Of a stretch of DNA of 24,193 nucleotides, positions 1-7,968 are shown piece after piece (position 1 is the first letter of the stretch; each line of letters starts with the position of its first letter). A model generated the notes under the pieces. It was given only the letters and a program-made list of their open reading frames with translations. It was not told the origin of the DNA and ran no database searches. This DNA is from Desulfobacteraceae bacterium (GTDB lineage: Bacteria; Desulfobacterota; Desulfobacteria; Desulfobacterales; SG8-13): positions 1 through 24,193 of the forward strand of contig JARFQH010000330.1 of NCBI GenBank assembly GCA_029287875.1, read 5' to 3'. Made by a program: the position numbers and the translations under genes.

Positions 1-18
1 ATTATACAGGAGCACTTT

Positions 19-987
19 ATGGCTTTAACAAAAACTGAGTGCATCGCCATGTACCGGACCATGGTCACCATCCGGCAGTTCGAAACCCTGGCGGGCGAGC
101 TCTTTGCCGCCGGCAAGATTCCCGGCTTCATCCACCTGTCACTCGGCCAGGAAGGCTCAGCGGTCGGCGTCTGTTCCTGCTTGCGCAAAGACGACTATCT
201 GACCACCACCCACCGCGGTCACGGCCACATGATCGCCAAAGGGGCCGACCTGAAGAAAATGGTTGCCGAACTGTTCGGGAAAAAGACCGGTTACTGCAAG
301 GGGAAGGGTGGATCGATGCACATCGCCGATTTTTCCCTCGGCATTCTGGGGGCCAACGGTGTGGTTGCGGGGGGACTGCCGATCATTGCCGGTGCCGGTT
401 TTTCGATCAAGATGCGCCAGACGGATCAGGTGGCGGTCTGCTTCTTCGGCGACGGCGCGGCCAACCGCGGCCCGGTGCACGAAGTGATGAACCTGGCTGC
501 GATCTGGAAGCTGCCGATTGTCTTTGTCGTGGAAAACAACCAGTTCGCTTCGACCACGCCTCATCGCGACGCTTGCGCGGTCGAAGATATCAGCCTGCGG
601 GCCAAAGGCTACTCAATGCCCGGCACGACAGTGGACGGCAACGACTTGCTGCAGGTCAGAAAAGCCGCCGAAACGGCGGTCGTGCGGGCGCGCAAGGGCA
701 AGGGACCGAGTCTGATCGAAAACAAGACCTATCGGATCAGGGGGCATTTCGAGGGCGACCCGCAAAAGTATCGCCGGCCGGCGGAAGTGGCGCTGTGGGA
801 GGACAAAAACGACCCGATTGCTCGATTCAGCCGCTTTTTGACCCAGGAGAAAATGTTGACCGAAAATATTAAGGCAGAAGTATGGCGCGAGGTGGCGGCC
901 GAACTGAGCGAAGCGGTGGCCTTCGCGGACCAAAGCCCTTTTCCGGAACCCGAGGAGGCGCTCGAAGACCTGTTGTCCAACCCTTGA
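19..987 (+). CDS. Thiamine-diphosphate dehydrogenase E1 component, alpha subunit
   Basis: This 322-aa protein is the alpha subunit of a heterotetrameric E1 that decarboxylates a 2-oxo acid, or cleaves acetoin, and passes the acyl group to the lipoyl arm of an E2. The TPP/Mg-binding block is visible as GDGAANRGPVHEVMN followed by the ENN of the VVENNQF segment (about residues 148-180). The conserved active-site loop reads THRGHGHMIAKG near residue 65. GHFEGDPQKYR near residue 242 resembles acetoin dehydrogenase (AcoA) more than classical PdhA, but substrate cannot be fixed from sequence. The ATG at 19 has an AGGAG ribosome site 8 bases upstream. The beta subunit follows on the same strand. No E2 or E3 gene is in the window, so partners would lie upstream or elsewhere. 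The family call is very secure; the substrate is not. Confidence 0.93.
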   Translation: MALTKTECIAMYRTMVTIRQFETLAGELFAAGKIPGFIHLSLGQEGSAVGVCSCLRKDDYLTTTHRGHGHMIAKGADLKKMVAELFGKKTGYCKGKGGSMHIADFSLGILGANGVVAGGLPIIAGAGFSIKMRQTDQVAVCFFGDGAANRGPVHEVMNLAAIWKLPIVFVVENNQFASTTPHRDACAVEDISLRAKGYSMPGTTVDGNDLLQVRKAAETAVVRARKGKGPSLIENKTYRIRGHFEGDPQKYRRPAEVALWEDKNDPIARFSRFLTQEKMLTENIKAEVWREVAAELSEAVAFADQSPFPEPEEALEDLLSNP

Positions 988-990
988 GGC

Positions 991-1152
991 TAAGGGCTCG
1001 CTCAATAATAACTTACCATTTTGGACGCCGATGCATCCCGTCCGGCTGCGTTGCAAAATCGCGGAATATCCAGATATTCCTGCGATTTTACGCCTTGCCG
1101 ACCGGGCGCCTCAACGCCCAAAATCACTAACTAATTTTTTCGCAAGCCCTAA
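991..1152. repeat. Fold-back (MITE-like) element between the two E1 genes
   Basis: This is an imperfect palindrome centred exactly at 1071.5. The arms run 994-1071 and 1072-1149 and share perfect blocks at mirrored positions: GGGCT/AGCCC at the tips, ATTTTGG/CCAAAAT, AAAATCGC/GCGATTTT, and GGAATATC/GATATTCC at the centre. TAA at 991-993 and again at 1150-1152 could be a target duplication. It carries no coding potential of its own. E1 alpha and beta genes are usually adjacent or overlapping, so the 178-base gap is nearly all this element. The symmetry is seen directly; calling it a mobile MITE is inference. Confidence 0.75.
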
Positions 1153-1165
1153 GCAGGGAGAAAGC

Positions 1166-2149
1166 ATGCCCGACCGCATATTGAGCTGCTCGGCCGCCCT
1201 GGCCGAGGCCCTGAATGAAGAGATGACCCGCGATCCATCCGTGTTTATTGTTGGTGAGGACATTAAGGCTCATGCAGGAATCTTCGGCCAGTTCAAGGGT
1301 ATTCCGGAAAAATTTCCGGACCGCATCATCGACACCCCCATCAGCGAATCGGCCATCGCCGGAGTCGGTCTCGGAGCGGCATTGACCGGCCTGCGGCCGG
1401 TCGTCGATCTGCACTTTTCCGATTTCGTCACCTGCTGCATGGACGAGCTTGTCAACCAAACCGCTAAGATCCGCTTCATGCTCGGCGGGCAGGTGAGGGT
1501 GCCGCTGGTCGTCTGGTGTCCGGATGGCGCCGGCCTGCGGGCGGCCGCCCAGCACTCCCAGTCCCTGGAAGCCTGGTTTGTGCACACGCCGGGATTAAAG
1601 GTGGTGGTTCCCAGTGAACCCGCCGATGTCAAGGGCTTGATCAAGGCGGCCATTCGTGACGACGATCCCGTTATGTTTTTCCAGCACAAGAAACTGTTTG
1701 CCAAAGAAGGTCCGGTGCCCCGGGGCGACTATATCATTGAACTGGGGCAAGCAGCGGTGAAACGGCCGGGAACCGACGCGACCCTGCTCGGCTACGGGTC
1801 CGGGTTCTATCTGTGCCGGGAGGCCGCGCAACAGTTGTTCGAGATGGAGATCGATGCCGAGGTGATCGACCTGCGAACCCTCAAACCGCTGGACATGACC
1901 ACGGTGGCGGATTCGATCAAAAAGACCCGGCGGGCGGTGATTGTCCACGAGGCCTGTCGGACGGGCGGTTTCGGAGCCGAGCTGGCTGCGCGGATCCAGG
2001 AAGAATTGTTTGACTATCTGGTTGCGCCGGTCAAGCGGGTTGCCGCCAGAGACCTGCCGATGCCCTTTTCACCTCCGCTGGAAGATTTCGTCCTGCCGAA
2101 AGTTGCCGACGTGGTTGCAGCGGTTCGTGAAGTGAGAACGCGAAAATAG
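1166..2149 (+). CDS. Thiamine-diphosphate dehydrogenase E1 component, beta subunit
   Basis: This 327-aa partner of the upstream alpha subunit completes the E1 enzyme. The N-terminal pyrimidine-binding domain includes VGEDIKAHAGIFG and the TPISESAIAGVGLGAA block; the glutamate of the latter type of motif is catalytic in the family. AAQHSQSLEAW near residue 133 is the conserved beta-subunit motif. The C-terminal transketolase-C domain holds VIDLRTLKPLD and HEACRTGGFGAE. The ATG at 1166 is chosen because a CAGGGAG ribosome site lies just upstream and the protein then begins at the usual family position. The reading frame stays open back to 1031, but that extension only translates the fold-back element. 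No E2 gene follows; the next gene is unrelated. Confidence 0.93.
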   Translation: MPDRILSCSAALAEALNEEMTRDPSVFIVGEDIKAHAGIFGQFKGIPEKFPDRIIDTPISESAIAGVGLGAALTGLRPVVDLHFSDFVTCCMDELVNQTAKIRFMLGGQVRVPLVVWCPDGAGLRAAAQHSQSLEAWFVHTPGLKVVVPSEPADVKGLIKAAIRDDDPVMFFQHKKLFAKEGPVPRGDYIIELGQAAVKRPGTDATLLGYGSGFYLCREAAQQLFEMEIDAEVIDLRTLKPLDMTTVADSIKKTRRAVIVHEACRTGGFGAELAARIQEELFDYLVAPVKRVAARDLPMPFSPPLEDFVLPKVADVVAAVREVRTRK

Positions 2150-2198
2150 AAAAAGTCGTCATCGTTGAGATGATCTATCGTTTTACCGGGGGGTCCAA

Positions 2199-2636
2199 AT
2201 GGATGTTCAGATGATTGAATGGATCGATTACGAACCCATTGTGAGGGACAATACTGTTTGCCGATTGAAACGGTTCTGCCTGCTCATACTCGTGGCTCTC
2301 TTCGTCCACTTGTGGCTGCACACCGATGCGGCGGCAGTTGAAACCACATTTCGCTGTGGGGGTGGACTTGTTTCCGTTGGAGACAGCAGCGCGAAGGTGT
2401 TTGAGAAATGCGGTGAGCCCACAAAGGAGTCCAAATGGGAAGAAGGGCACAACACATACATTTCACAAATATACGATTACGAGAAAGAGCGCTATCAGCT
2501 CCCCGAGCTGATAAAAGGGCCTATCCTGATGGAACTCTGGACGTATGATCTCGGTTCCAACAAGTTCATCCGCTACCTGCATTTCGCAAACGGCCGTCTG
2601 ATTCGGATCGAAACGGGTGAGAAAGGCAGCAACTAA
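2199..2636 (+). CDS. Secreted DUF2845-type hypothetical protein
   Basis: This 145-aa protein has a hydrophobic stretch (residues about 26-38) ending in TDAAAVE, which looks like an exported N-terminus. It is followed by FRCGGGLVSVGDSSAKVFEK and CGEP, the hallmark of the DUF2845 family, with two conserved cysteines near residues 53 and 70. The function is unknown; the family is typically periplasmic. The ATG at 2199 has a GGGGGG purine run at a suitable distance. A TTG at 2265 would give a more typical short signal peptide but has no ribosome site. The gene stands alone, 49 bases after the E1 beta gene, and converges with the exporter operon. Gene reality is fairly sure; the family assignment rests on the motif. 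Confidence 0.8.
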   Translation: MDVQMIEWIDYEPIVRDNTVCRLKRFCLLILVALFVHLWLHTDAAAVETTFRCGGGLVSVGDSSAKVFEKCGEPTKESKWEEGHNTYISQIYDYEKERYQLPELIKGPILMELWTYDLGSNKFIRYLHFANGRLIRIETGEKGSN

Positions 2637-2646
2637 TCGTGCAGTT

Positions 2647-2666
2647 GATCGATCCAAAAATCGATC
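2647..2666. terminator. Perfect inverted repeat between convergent genes, possible terminator
   Basis: A perfect 7-bp inverted repeat, GATCGAT / ATCGATC with a CCAAAA loop, sits in the 60-base gap between the plus-strand DUF2845 gene and the minus-strand permease gene. That is where a two-way terminator would be expected. It lacks a clear U-tract on either strand and the stem is only about half GC, so termination is weakly supported. Confidence 0.3.
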
Positions 2667-2696
2667 GTGGCTTTCCTGCTCAAAGTGAAGTGAGGT

Positions 2697-3896
2697 TTAC
2701 TCGGCCCGCAGGGCTTCTATCGGATCGAGGTTGGCCGCCCGGACTGCCGGCAGAACCCCGGCAGCCAGTCCGATCACGGCCGCCAGCAGTTCGGCCAGAA
2801 CCACATATGACCACGGTGTATGAGTGGGAAGCGCCGGAACGGCTATTCCAAGCAGCCAGGCGCCTCCGGTGCCGATCACCAGGCCTGCCAGACCGCCGAT
2901 ACTGGCCAGCACAACGGCTTCGCCGATGAACAAGGCCAGGATCTGCCGGCGACCGGCGCCAAGGGCCCGCAGCAGCCCGACTTCCGCCGTGCGCTCGTTG
3001 ACGGCGATAATCATGATGGTCAGAATGCCCACTCCGCCAACCAGAAGAGAAATACCGCCCACCGCACCCACCGCCAGGGTCAATATGTTCAGAATCGAAC
3101 CGAGTACTTCGAGCATCTGCTCCTGGGTGGTGATGGTGAAGTCCTCTGATCCATGACGGGCGATGAGCAGTTTCCGGGCCCTCTCGGCCACTTGGCTGGC
3201 ACCGGCGCCGACGGCATAGAGCAGATCGATTTCCATCAGGCTTTCGCGATTGAACAAAGACAGGGCCCGGGCGGCGGGAATGTAGACCGCGTCATCCAGG
3301 TCAAAACCCAGCATTTGCCCCTTGGATTCCATGACACCGACAACCCGGTATCTCTCGCCGCCGATACGAACGCGCTGCCCCAACGGGTTGCGGGTACCGA
3401 ACAGCTCGTTCTGAACCTTGCTGCCCAGCACCACCAGGGCCCGCGGAGAGCGGGGATCGTCGGGAGGTAGAAACTGCCCTTTGGCGACGTTGAATCGCCA
3501 GACCGCCGGAGCTTCCGGTCCGACCCCGAAGATGTAAGTCCGGCGGCTCCGCTTTTCAAACTCCACCGGGGCATTTCCCTGCACGACCGGTACGGCCGCC
3601 GTCACCTCGGGGATCCGCTTCATCGCTTCGGCGTCTTCGAGCGTCATCGGCCTTACGTTGCTGATGATTGCTCCGGAAACACCGACGGTGGTGGTCTTGC
3701 CGGGGTTAATGCCGATCAGATTGGTGCCGAACTGCGTGAACTCGCTCAGCACGAATCGGTGAACGCCTTCCCCCAGAGACGTGAGCAGCACCACCGCTGC
3801 CACACCCACAGCAATGCCCAGAGCGGTCAGGAAGCTCCGCAGCCGGTAGCTGAAAACAGCCCCCAGTGACAACCGCATGAAATCATGGAAGCCCAT
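2697..3896 (-). CDS. MacB-like ABC transporter permease (second FtsX permease)
   Basis: This 399-aa inner-membrane permease belongs to the MacB/FtsX class. It has one N-terminal membrane segment (about residues 20-42), a large periplasmic MacB_PCD domain, and three membrane segments in the last 130 residues, ending in the typical AANLDPIEALRAE tail. MacB-type permeases move substrates mechanically from the periplasm outward rather than across the inner membrane. It lies downstream of the adaptor, ATPase and first permease and is similar in plan to the latter, so the complex may use two different permeases. The ribosome site before the ATG is weak. It is separated from its upstream neighbour by 148 AT-rich bases, unlike the overlapping junctions before it, and so may have its own promoter. 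Substrate is unknown. Confidence 0.88.
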   Translation of the reverse strand: MGFHDFMRLSLGAVFSYRLRSFLTALGIAVGVAAVVLLTSLGEGVHRFVLSEFTQFGTNLIGINPGKTTTVGVSGAIISNVRPMTLEDAEAMKRIPEVTAAVPVVQGNAPVEFEKRSRRTYIFGVGPEAPAVWRFNVAKGQFLPPDDPRSPRALVVLGSKVQNELFGTRNPLGQRVRIGGERYRVVGVMESKGQMLGFDLDDAVYIPAARALSLFNRESLMEIDLLYAVGAGASQVAERARKLLIARHGSEDFTITTQEQMLEVLGSILNILTLAVGAVGGISLLVGGVGILTIMIIAVNERTAEVGLLRALGAGRRQILALFIGEAVVLASIGGLAGLVIGTGGAWLLGIAVPALPTHTPWSYVVLAELLAAVIGLAAGVLPAVRAANLDPIEALRAE

Positions 3897-3904
3897 GCAC
3901 GGAA

Positions 3905-4035
3905 TCCGCCGACACGTTAAAAATTAAAAAACCATAAACAATAAGAAAAAGTATTTCCAACCAAAAAAGTTGATGTGATGTATTAATATGTTATGCTTAT
4001 AAATTTGATTATAATACAAAAATACAACAACAATT
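3905..4035. promoter_or_regulatory. AT-rich spacer with candidate minus-strand -10 box
   Basis: This stretch between the two permease genes is strikingly AT-rich in an otherwise GC-rich region. On the minus strand it contains a perfect TATAAT (4008-4013), about 110 bases before the second permease start. No good -35 lies at 16-18 bases; TTGTTG sits at 14. It could hold a separate promoter or be the scar of an insertion. Both readings are inference. Confidence 0.3.
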
Positions 4036-4044
4036 GTCTGCCGG

Positions 4045-5250
4045 CTACCTTCTGGAAAGCGCTTCCACGGGTTCCAGACCGGCGGCCCGGCGAGCGGGCA
4101 GGACGCCGAATACGAGGCCGGTAAGCACCCCCACGACGGTGGCGGAGGTCAGCGCCCACCACGGAATGGCAACCGGAAAATTAGGATAAAATCGCAGAGA
4201 GGCCCAGGTGCCGACCAAGGCCAGCACCACTCCCAAAAATGACCCGATCAAAGACAGTAACGCCGATTCGGAAAGAAACAGACGCAGGATTTGGCTCCGG
4301 GGGGAGCCGATTGCTTTCAGCAGGCCGATTTCGGTTTTTCGTTGGGATACGGAGATCATCATGACATTCATGATCAGGATTCCCGCAACGGCCAGGCTGA
4401 TAGCGGCGATACCCCCGACGGTCAGCGTCAGGGCGTTGAATATGCGGTCGAACGTCTTCAACAGGGCGTCCTGAGTGATGACGGTCACATCGTCCTCGCC
4501 TTCGTGCCGATCCTGGATGATTTTCAGTATGGTTTTCTTGGCCCGGGGCACGGCCTCCCGACCACCAGCTTGGATCAAAATCCGGAAAAGGGATGACGTG
4601 TTGAAAAGCATCTGGGCCGATGCCACCGGTATAATGGCGATGTCGCCCATGTCCAGGCCGAGACTCTGCCCCTTGGCGGCTATAACGCCGATCACCCGAA
4701 AACGACGGCCGCCGATGCGCACCCGCTCGCCCAGCGGAGACGAATTGCCGAAGAGCTCACGCTTGATTTTGTGCCCCAGCACACAGACGGCAGAACCACG
4801 CGACGGGTTGCCGGCCGGCAGAAAGCGACCCTGGGCCATTGACAGCTGCCGGATGTCAAACATCTCCGCCGTGGAGCCCATGATGGTCGCCTCCCGTTCC
4901 AGCTGCTGCCAGGCAACCGGTGCGCTGCCTATCGCGACCGGTGCAACGCGCCGTATGGCCGAACTGCGCTTCAACGCCAGGGCATCTTCGAGCGTGAGGT
5001 CCCGCGGGGTTTCGCCGAGCAGTGGTGGTGGCCCTCCGGTGGTTTCAGAGCGGCCCGGGATGGCAATCAGCAGGTGGGTTCCCAGAGAAGTGAACTCGCG
5101 GGTCACATAGAGGCGGGCGCCTTCACCCAGGGCGGTCAACAAGATGACCGCTCCCACTCCGATGGCCATGGCCAGGAGTGTGAGAAGGGTGCGGGCCGGA
5201 TAGCCGGTGGCAGCCCGGAAACTGAACCGAAGAACGTCGAATGTTTTCAT
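4045..5250 (-). CDS. MacB-like ABC transporter permease (first FtsX permease)
   Basis: This 401-aa permease has the same layout as its downstream neighbour: one N-terminal membrane helix (about residues 18-40), a periplasmic domain with the RVRIGGRRFRVIGVIAAKGQ segment, and a C-terminal FtsX domain with three helices ending in AAGLEPVEALSRR. Its ATG overlaps the stop of the ATPase gene (ATGA at 5247-5250), which indicates translational coupling and a shared complex. The ISQRKTEIGLLKAIGSPRSQI-type segment after the second helix is the characteristic cytoplasmic coupling region; here it begins SVSQRKTEIG. The two permeases differ clearly in sequence, so this is an old paralogous pair, not a recent duplication. 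Substrate unknown. Confidence 0.9.
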   Translation of the reverse strand: MKTFDVLRFSFRAATGYPARTLLTLLAMAIGVGAVILLTALGEGARLYVTREFTSLGTHLLIAIPGRSETTGGPPPLLGETPRDLTLEDALALKRSSAIRRVAPVAIGSAPVAWQQLEREATIMGSTAEMFDIRQLSMAQGRFLPAGNPSRGSAVCVLGHKIKRELFGNSSPLGERVRIGGRRFRVIGVIAAKGQSLGLDMGDIAIIPVASAQMLFNTSSLFRILIQAGGREAVPRAKKTILKIIQDRHEGEDDVTVITQDALLKTFDRIFNALTLTVGGIAAISLAVAGILIMNVMMISVSQRKTEIGLLKAIGSPRSQILRLFLSESALLSLIGSFLGVVLALVGTWASLRFYPNFPVAIPWWALTSATVVGVLTGLVFGVLPARRAAGLEPVEALSRR

Positions 5251-5927
5251 GCGGATTTTCCGGAATCCGAACCGATGCGGCCGTCGAACATCTGGATTTG
5301 TCTTCTCGCCCGCCGGCCGAGTTCGGGATCATGGGTGACCATGACCAGTATTTTGCCTTCCTTATTGAGATTTTCGAGAATATCGAGGACATCGTTTCCG
5401 GAAGTGCGGTCCAGGTTTCCGGTCGGTTCGTCCGCAAGGATGATGCCGGGCCGCATGATGGTGGCCCTGGCAATGGCCACCCGCTGGCGTTGTCCGCCGG
5501 AGAGCTGGTCCGGGCGATGCCGGGCCCGGTCGGCAATCCCCAGTGCTTCGAGGGCCTGATCGAGGCGTTTTTTCCGCTCGTTGGGATCCACACCGGCCAG
5601 GATCAGGGGGAGTTCGACGTTTTCGGCGGCGGTCAGGCGCGGCACAAGGTGGAAAAACTGAAAAACAAAACCGATCTTGTGACGGCGGACGGCCGCCTGT
5701 TGCGTGTCGTTCAATTCGGTTGCATTCACGTCATCCAGCCGGTATAAACCGCTGTCCGGGCGGTCCAGAAGGCCGATGATGTTTAGCAGTGTGGATTTTC
5801 CGGAGCCCGACGGACCCATGACAGACAGGTATTCACCGCCCCGCACGGTGAGATCGACCGCCTGCAGGGCGTGCACGGCCTCGGTGCCGACCTGGAAAGA
5901 GCGGCCGATGCCCTTCAGTTCGATCAA
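5247..5927 (-). CDS. ABC transporter ATP-binding protein, LolD/MacB type
   Basis: This 226-aa ATPase powers the adjacent FtsX permeases. It shows Walker A GPSGSGKST (about residues 40-48), the family insertion HKIGFVFQFFHLVPRLTA with the Q-loop glutamine, the ABC signature LSGGQRQRVAIARA, Walker B IILADEPTGNLD and the switch histidine in MVTHDPE. The DEPTGNLD sequence is diagnostic of the LolD/MacB/FtsE group. Translation starts at TTG (5925-5927), which overlaps the adaptor's TGA. An AAGGAG ribosome site 5 bases before the TTG supports this start. All junctions on both sides overlap, so adaptor, ATPase and first permease are one transcription and translation unit. Confidence 0.95.
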   Translation of the reverse strand: MIELKGIGRSFQVGTEAVHALQAVDLTVRGGEYLSVMGPSGSGKSTLLNIIGLLDRPDSGLYRLDDVNATELNDTQQAAVRRHKIGFVFQFFHLVPRLTAAENVELPLILAGVDPNERKKRLDQALEALGIADRARHRPDQLSGGQRQRVAIARATIMRPGIILADEPTGNLDRTSGNDVLDILENLNKEGKILVMVTHDPELGRRARRQIQMFDGRIGSDSGKSA

Positions 5928-7087
5928 GGGGTCTCCTTCATAACGACGGCGGGAGCTCCGTCCGCAATACCGGAACGGTCCACGTTGACCACCACCTGTT
6001 CACCCGGCTTCAGGCCGGAAACAACTTCGGTGTATTCCCAGTTCGACAGCCCGGTTTGAATGGACCGCTCCCGGATGACGCTTCGATCCGGCAGGTAGAC
6101 GAAAACCCGTTTGCCGTCCAATATGGCGTGGGTGGGTATTCGCAAGGTGTTCTTCCGGGCATCCAGAACAATTTCCACATCGGCGCTGTATCCGGCCAGA
6201 AGGTGTTTGAAATCCTCCGGCCGGGTGAATTCGACCTCCACATCTACGGTGCGGGCCTGCTTTTCACGGTCCAGTACAAACGGTGCGATGCGGCGGACCC
6301 GACCGGAAAAGTGTCTGTCACCGAAAGCATCGAGACTGATTGACGCCGGCAGGCCCGTATCGATAACGGCCGCATCAACCTCATCGATTGGAGCCGTCAC
6401 GTAGAAGCAGCTTACATCCACGATATCCACGGCCGGAGGTGTCGGAATGCCGATTGGTGAAGGCGTGACGAACTCGCTGAGCTCCCCGTTGATCTGAGCG
6501 ATGATTCCGTTGAACGGTGCCGTCAGGCGGGTGCGGTCCAGATTCGCCTTGGCCACTCCCACCCTGGCCCGGCTGGTCTCCACCGCCGCCCGGGTGGCTT
6601 TGCATTCCGCCTGCAAGGACTGCGCGCGGGTTATGGTCTTGTCGGCCTGCTCTTCCGAAGCGGAGCCCGACCGGCGCAGCTTGATTTGACGATCGGCCTC
6701 CCGTTGGGCCACCTCGGCCTGGAGGCACGCCGACTTCGCCCTGGATTCGGCCGAAGTCACCTCGCTCTCGGCCAATGCGGTTTGGGCAACCAGATCGTCA
6801 TTCCACAACTCCAACAGGAGTTGGCCGGCGGTGACGCTGTCACCTTCTTTGACCGGCAACCTGGCAATTTGCCCGCCGATGCTGGGGGAGAGCTTGGCGC
6901 GTCGGCAGGCTTCGACTGTACCTGCCCGGGTGTTGGCGACAATTTTTTCAACCTGGCCGGTTTCGACGGGCCGGATGACGATTTCCACTGGAACCGGTCG
7001 TGTGGTGTGCCATATGATGACGCCAATTGTTGCAATAACGACGGCGAAAAGAGACCAGCGCAGCGTTTTACGAAGTGTTGGGTTCAA
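5924..7087 (-). CDS. Periplasmic adaptor (MacA/HlyD-like) subunit of ABC exporter
   Basis: This 387-aa membrane-fusion protein has an N-terminal anchor helix (about residues 11-27). A split lipoyl domain (near KLSPSIGGQIARLPVKEGDSV and later RLTAPFNGIIAQINGELSE) flanks an alpha-hairpin of roughly residues 95-185, rich in Ala, Glu and Arg. Beta-barrel and membrane-proximal domains end the protein. Adaptors of this type link a MacB-type permease to an outer-membrane channel such as TolC; no channel gene is present here. The start is TTG at 7087, with a GGGGG run upstream and no better alternative, because the frame closes 36 bases further up. The terminator of the previous gene ends only about 38 bases before this start, leaving little room for a promoter. 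Confidence 0.9.
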   Translation of the reverse strand: MNPTLRKTLRWSLFAVVIATIGVIIWHTTRPVPVEIVIRPVETGQVEKIVANTRAGTVEACRRAKLSPSIGGQIARLPVKEGDSVTAGQLLLELWNDDLVAQTALAESEVTSAESRAKSACLQAEVAQREADRQIKLRRSGSASEEQADKTITRAQSLQAECKATRAAVETSRARVGVAKANLDRTRLTAPFNGIIAQINGELSEFVTPSPIGIPTPPAVDIVDVSCFYVTAPIDEVDAAVIDTGLPASISLDAFGDRHFSGRVRRIAPFVLDREKQARTVDVEVEFTRPEDFKHLLAGYSADVEIVLDARKNTLRIPTHAILDGKRVFVYLPDRSVIRERSIQTGLSNWEYTEVVSGLKPGEQVVVNVDRSGIADGAPAVVMKETP

Positions 7088-7125
7088 GACCAGGCCCCCG
7101 ATTCGACCCTATGGAGAGAATCATC

Positions 7126-7160
7126 AAAAAAATTCAGGGGGGAGCCGGCTAACTCCCCCC
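7126..7160 (-). terminator. Strong rho-independent terminator after the Cys-rich repeat gene
   Basis: Read on the minus strand, an 8-bp perfect stem GGGGGGAG / CTCCCCCC with an 8-base loop is followed by TGAA and seven T residues. It lies about 40 bases after the stop of the gene at 7199-7615 and upstream of the adaptor gene. This is the clearest intrinsic terminator in the window. Confidence 0.85.
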
Positions 7161-7198
7161 GATCACGTTTTAGACTATATTCGATCTCCCAAATAGGC

Positions 7199-7615
7199 CT
7201 ATTGCAACTCTCCTCCAACTTTCTTGACAGCTTGTTTGCAGCGATCGCTCACTTGCTTCTCGTTTTTTTGGAGACAATTGATCAGGCGCCCCTCACCGGG
7301 TGCAACCGCACTGCACAGCTTTTCCAAGTCCGCATCGCACTCGTTCGCAAGGTAGGCGAGGGCGGCCACCGCGCGCTCCAGTTGAACCGCGGCGTCATAG
7401 AGAGCATATTCGCATTTTGACGACAGCTTATCGCTGCGGGCGTAGAGGCATGCCAAAACGCGTCGCTCTCCCGGGGTTACATCCTTGCAATATTTTTCCA
7501 ATTCCACCTTACAGCCCTCGACTACCTGTTTAACCAGATCCTCCATTGCAAACGCATTACTGAAAAGCAACGGCACCATTGCCAATACCACCAGGACCAT
7601 CAATTTTCGCTTCAT
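7199..7615 (-). CDS. Secreted protein with two four-cysteine (GLG1-like) repeats
   Basis: This 138-aa protein has a clear signal peptide (MKRK, then a hydrophobic core to AFA at residue 23). It has eight cysteines arranged as two identical spacings, C-x7-C-x12-C-x11-C, at residues 35/43/56/68 and 93/101/114/126. PGE follows the second cysteine of each repeat. This matches the cysteine-rich repeat of Golgi apparatus protein 1 (Pfam Cys_rich_FGFR type), which also occurs in proteobacterial exported proteins of unknown role. All eight cysteines presumably pair in the periplasm. An AGGAGG ribosome site lies just before the ATG. The gene is monocistronic: a strong terminator follows it. Confidence 0.85.
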   Translation of the reverse strand: MKRKLMVLVVLAMVPLLFSNAFAMEDLVKQVVEGCKVELEKYCKDVTPGERRVLACLYARSDKLSSKCEYALYDAAVQLERAVAALAYLANECDADLEKLCSAVAPGEGRLINCLQKNEKQVSDRCKQAVKKVGGELQ

Positions 7616-7968
7616 TTCAGCCTCCTTTTTTTTTTCGAAATGGGTTGCGTTTTGAAAAATAAGTCCACCGAAATCTGTTCAAACAAAACATATCGAAATC
7701 AATAATTCAATTTTTATTTCGTTTGGGAAGAGCTGTCAGCGGGACATCCATTAGGGACTCGTAATAAATACTGAAATGTGCGGTAGAGGTGAAAAATATT
7801 GTCACGCCAACAGACCTTTTTTTTTGAATTTCGGTATCAGTGTATTCCGCCTGAATTTGCCTGCAGGTGCTCTCTGTCAGATTCCGAACAGGTTTGGATC
7901 AAAAATGGCATAAATTCGAGCTGCACCGCCTGGAGATCACCGGAACTTCATCGCGTCTGCACCGGTCG
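7616..7968. other. Intergenic stretch with no supported gene
   Basis: These 353 bases separate two minus-strand genes. The right end should hold the 3' end of the CDF transcript, but no stem with a U-tract is seen. The left end holds the AGGAGG ribosome site and a run of ten T residues (7626-7635) just upstream of the Cys-rich gene. The middle is AT-rich and probably contains the promoter of that gene, but no convincing -35/-10 pair was found. No plausible short coding frame with a ribosome site was seen. Confidence 0.5.

Noticed and set aside
1031..1165. 45-codon N-terminal extension of E1 beta
   Set aside because: It translates half of the fold-back element; the ATG at 1166 has the ribosome site and the family-typical start.
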